Shown here: in pieces, positions 63,811-64,000 of the stretch | Layout of the letters: each line of letters starts with the position of its first letter | Position numbering within the stretch: position 1 is the stretch's first letter | Notes under the pieces: generated by a model | What the model was told of the DNA's origin: nothing | The model's database searches: none | The model's input: the letters and a program-made list of their open reading frames with translations, nothing else | Made by a program: the position numbers and the translations under genes | DNA from: Gordionus sp. m RMFG-2023 | Taxonomy: Eukaryota > Nematomorpha > Gordioida > Chordodea > Parachordodidae | Assembly: GCF_954871325.1 (NCBI RefSeq) | Contig: NC_088775.1 | Location: 24,157,561-24,221,560 of the forward strand | Length of the DNA stretch: 64,000 nt | Direction: 5' to 3'

Positions 63811-64000
63811 GTAAGAATTATCACCTTTATTATAGAACTATAATAATACAATGATATTGCTAAACATCGACAAAATGTTCAAACAATCGAAGACATTATT
63901 TTCTAAATAAAACTATTTCTGGATAATTTTCTGCTATCCTTATAAAATTTAAAAGGGTTAGAAATTCCATCAGTAAACTTATATTCATACCAAATAATAT

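Larger units (their letters stand above)
61505..64000 (-). mobile_element. Outer hAT-like copy (CAGCGTCT family), interrupted and cut by window end
   Basis: CAGCGTCTAGATGAGAGGA at 61505 is the end of one copy. CTACATGAGCGGTGAA at about 61566-61581 is the end of another, whose body resumes after each insert: GGTAGGAACAGTTTGCATC at 62092, then 63819 onward, which matches 61720-61790 of the inner copy and the reverse of 19390-19470. It carries two insertions, at 61582-62083 and 62209-63810. The other end lies beyond the window. Confidence 0.7.

Noticed and set aside
1-64000. tRNA, rRNA or other structured RNA genes
   Set aside because: No T-loop/B-box-like GGTTCGAATCC context with a foldable partner, and no conserved rRNA stretch, was seen on reading. 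A covariance-model scan was not possible here.

Overview
This is AT-rich (about three quarters A+T) animal nuclear DNA with spliced genes and a heavy load of decayed DNA transposons. SSRP1 with a C-terminal HMG box argues against fungi, where Pob3 and Nhp6 are separate. Introns as short as 43-52 nt, hAT, Tc1/mariner and LINE-like relics, and the protein sequences fit an invertebrate. I could not place the phylum.

Layout. 1-9.9 kb (+): the 3' two thirds of SSRP1 (FACT subunit), nine exons with small MITEs in its introns. 10-27.4 kb: gene-poor, with several hAT elements whose 8-bp target duplications (TSDs) can be read directly, plus decayed coding-like stretches. 27.4-30.8 kb (+): a complete eight-exon PSMA4 (20S proteasome subunit alpha-3). 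31-43.3 kb: a transposon block with two foldback-type elements whose inverted ends are arrays of a 14-bp unit, a hAT copy with transposase remains, a Tc1-like copy and an inverted-duplicated hAT. 43.2-44.2 kb: a broken Ty3/Gypsy-like fossil. 46.2-56.8 kb (-): an unrecognised gene that I reconstruct from about ten in-phase exons (about 942 aa), the last exon being 1.95 kb. 57.0-57.2 kb (+): one exon-like stretch. 59.1-60.7 kb (-): an unrecognised four-exon gene (about 435 aa) with a predicted membrane segment. 61.5-64 kb: hAT-like elements inserted into one another, each level marked by an exact 8-bp TSD.

The recognised genes are housekeeping (chromatin transcription, proteasome) and are not functionally linked to each other. 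The most unusual structure is the foldback family with 14-bp minisatellite ends. The most useful annotation beyond simple open frames is the exon structure of the spliced genes, whose splice phases agree throughout.
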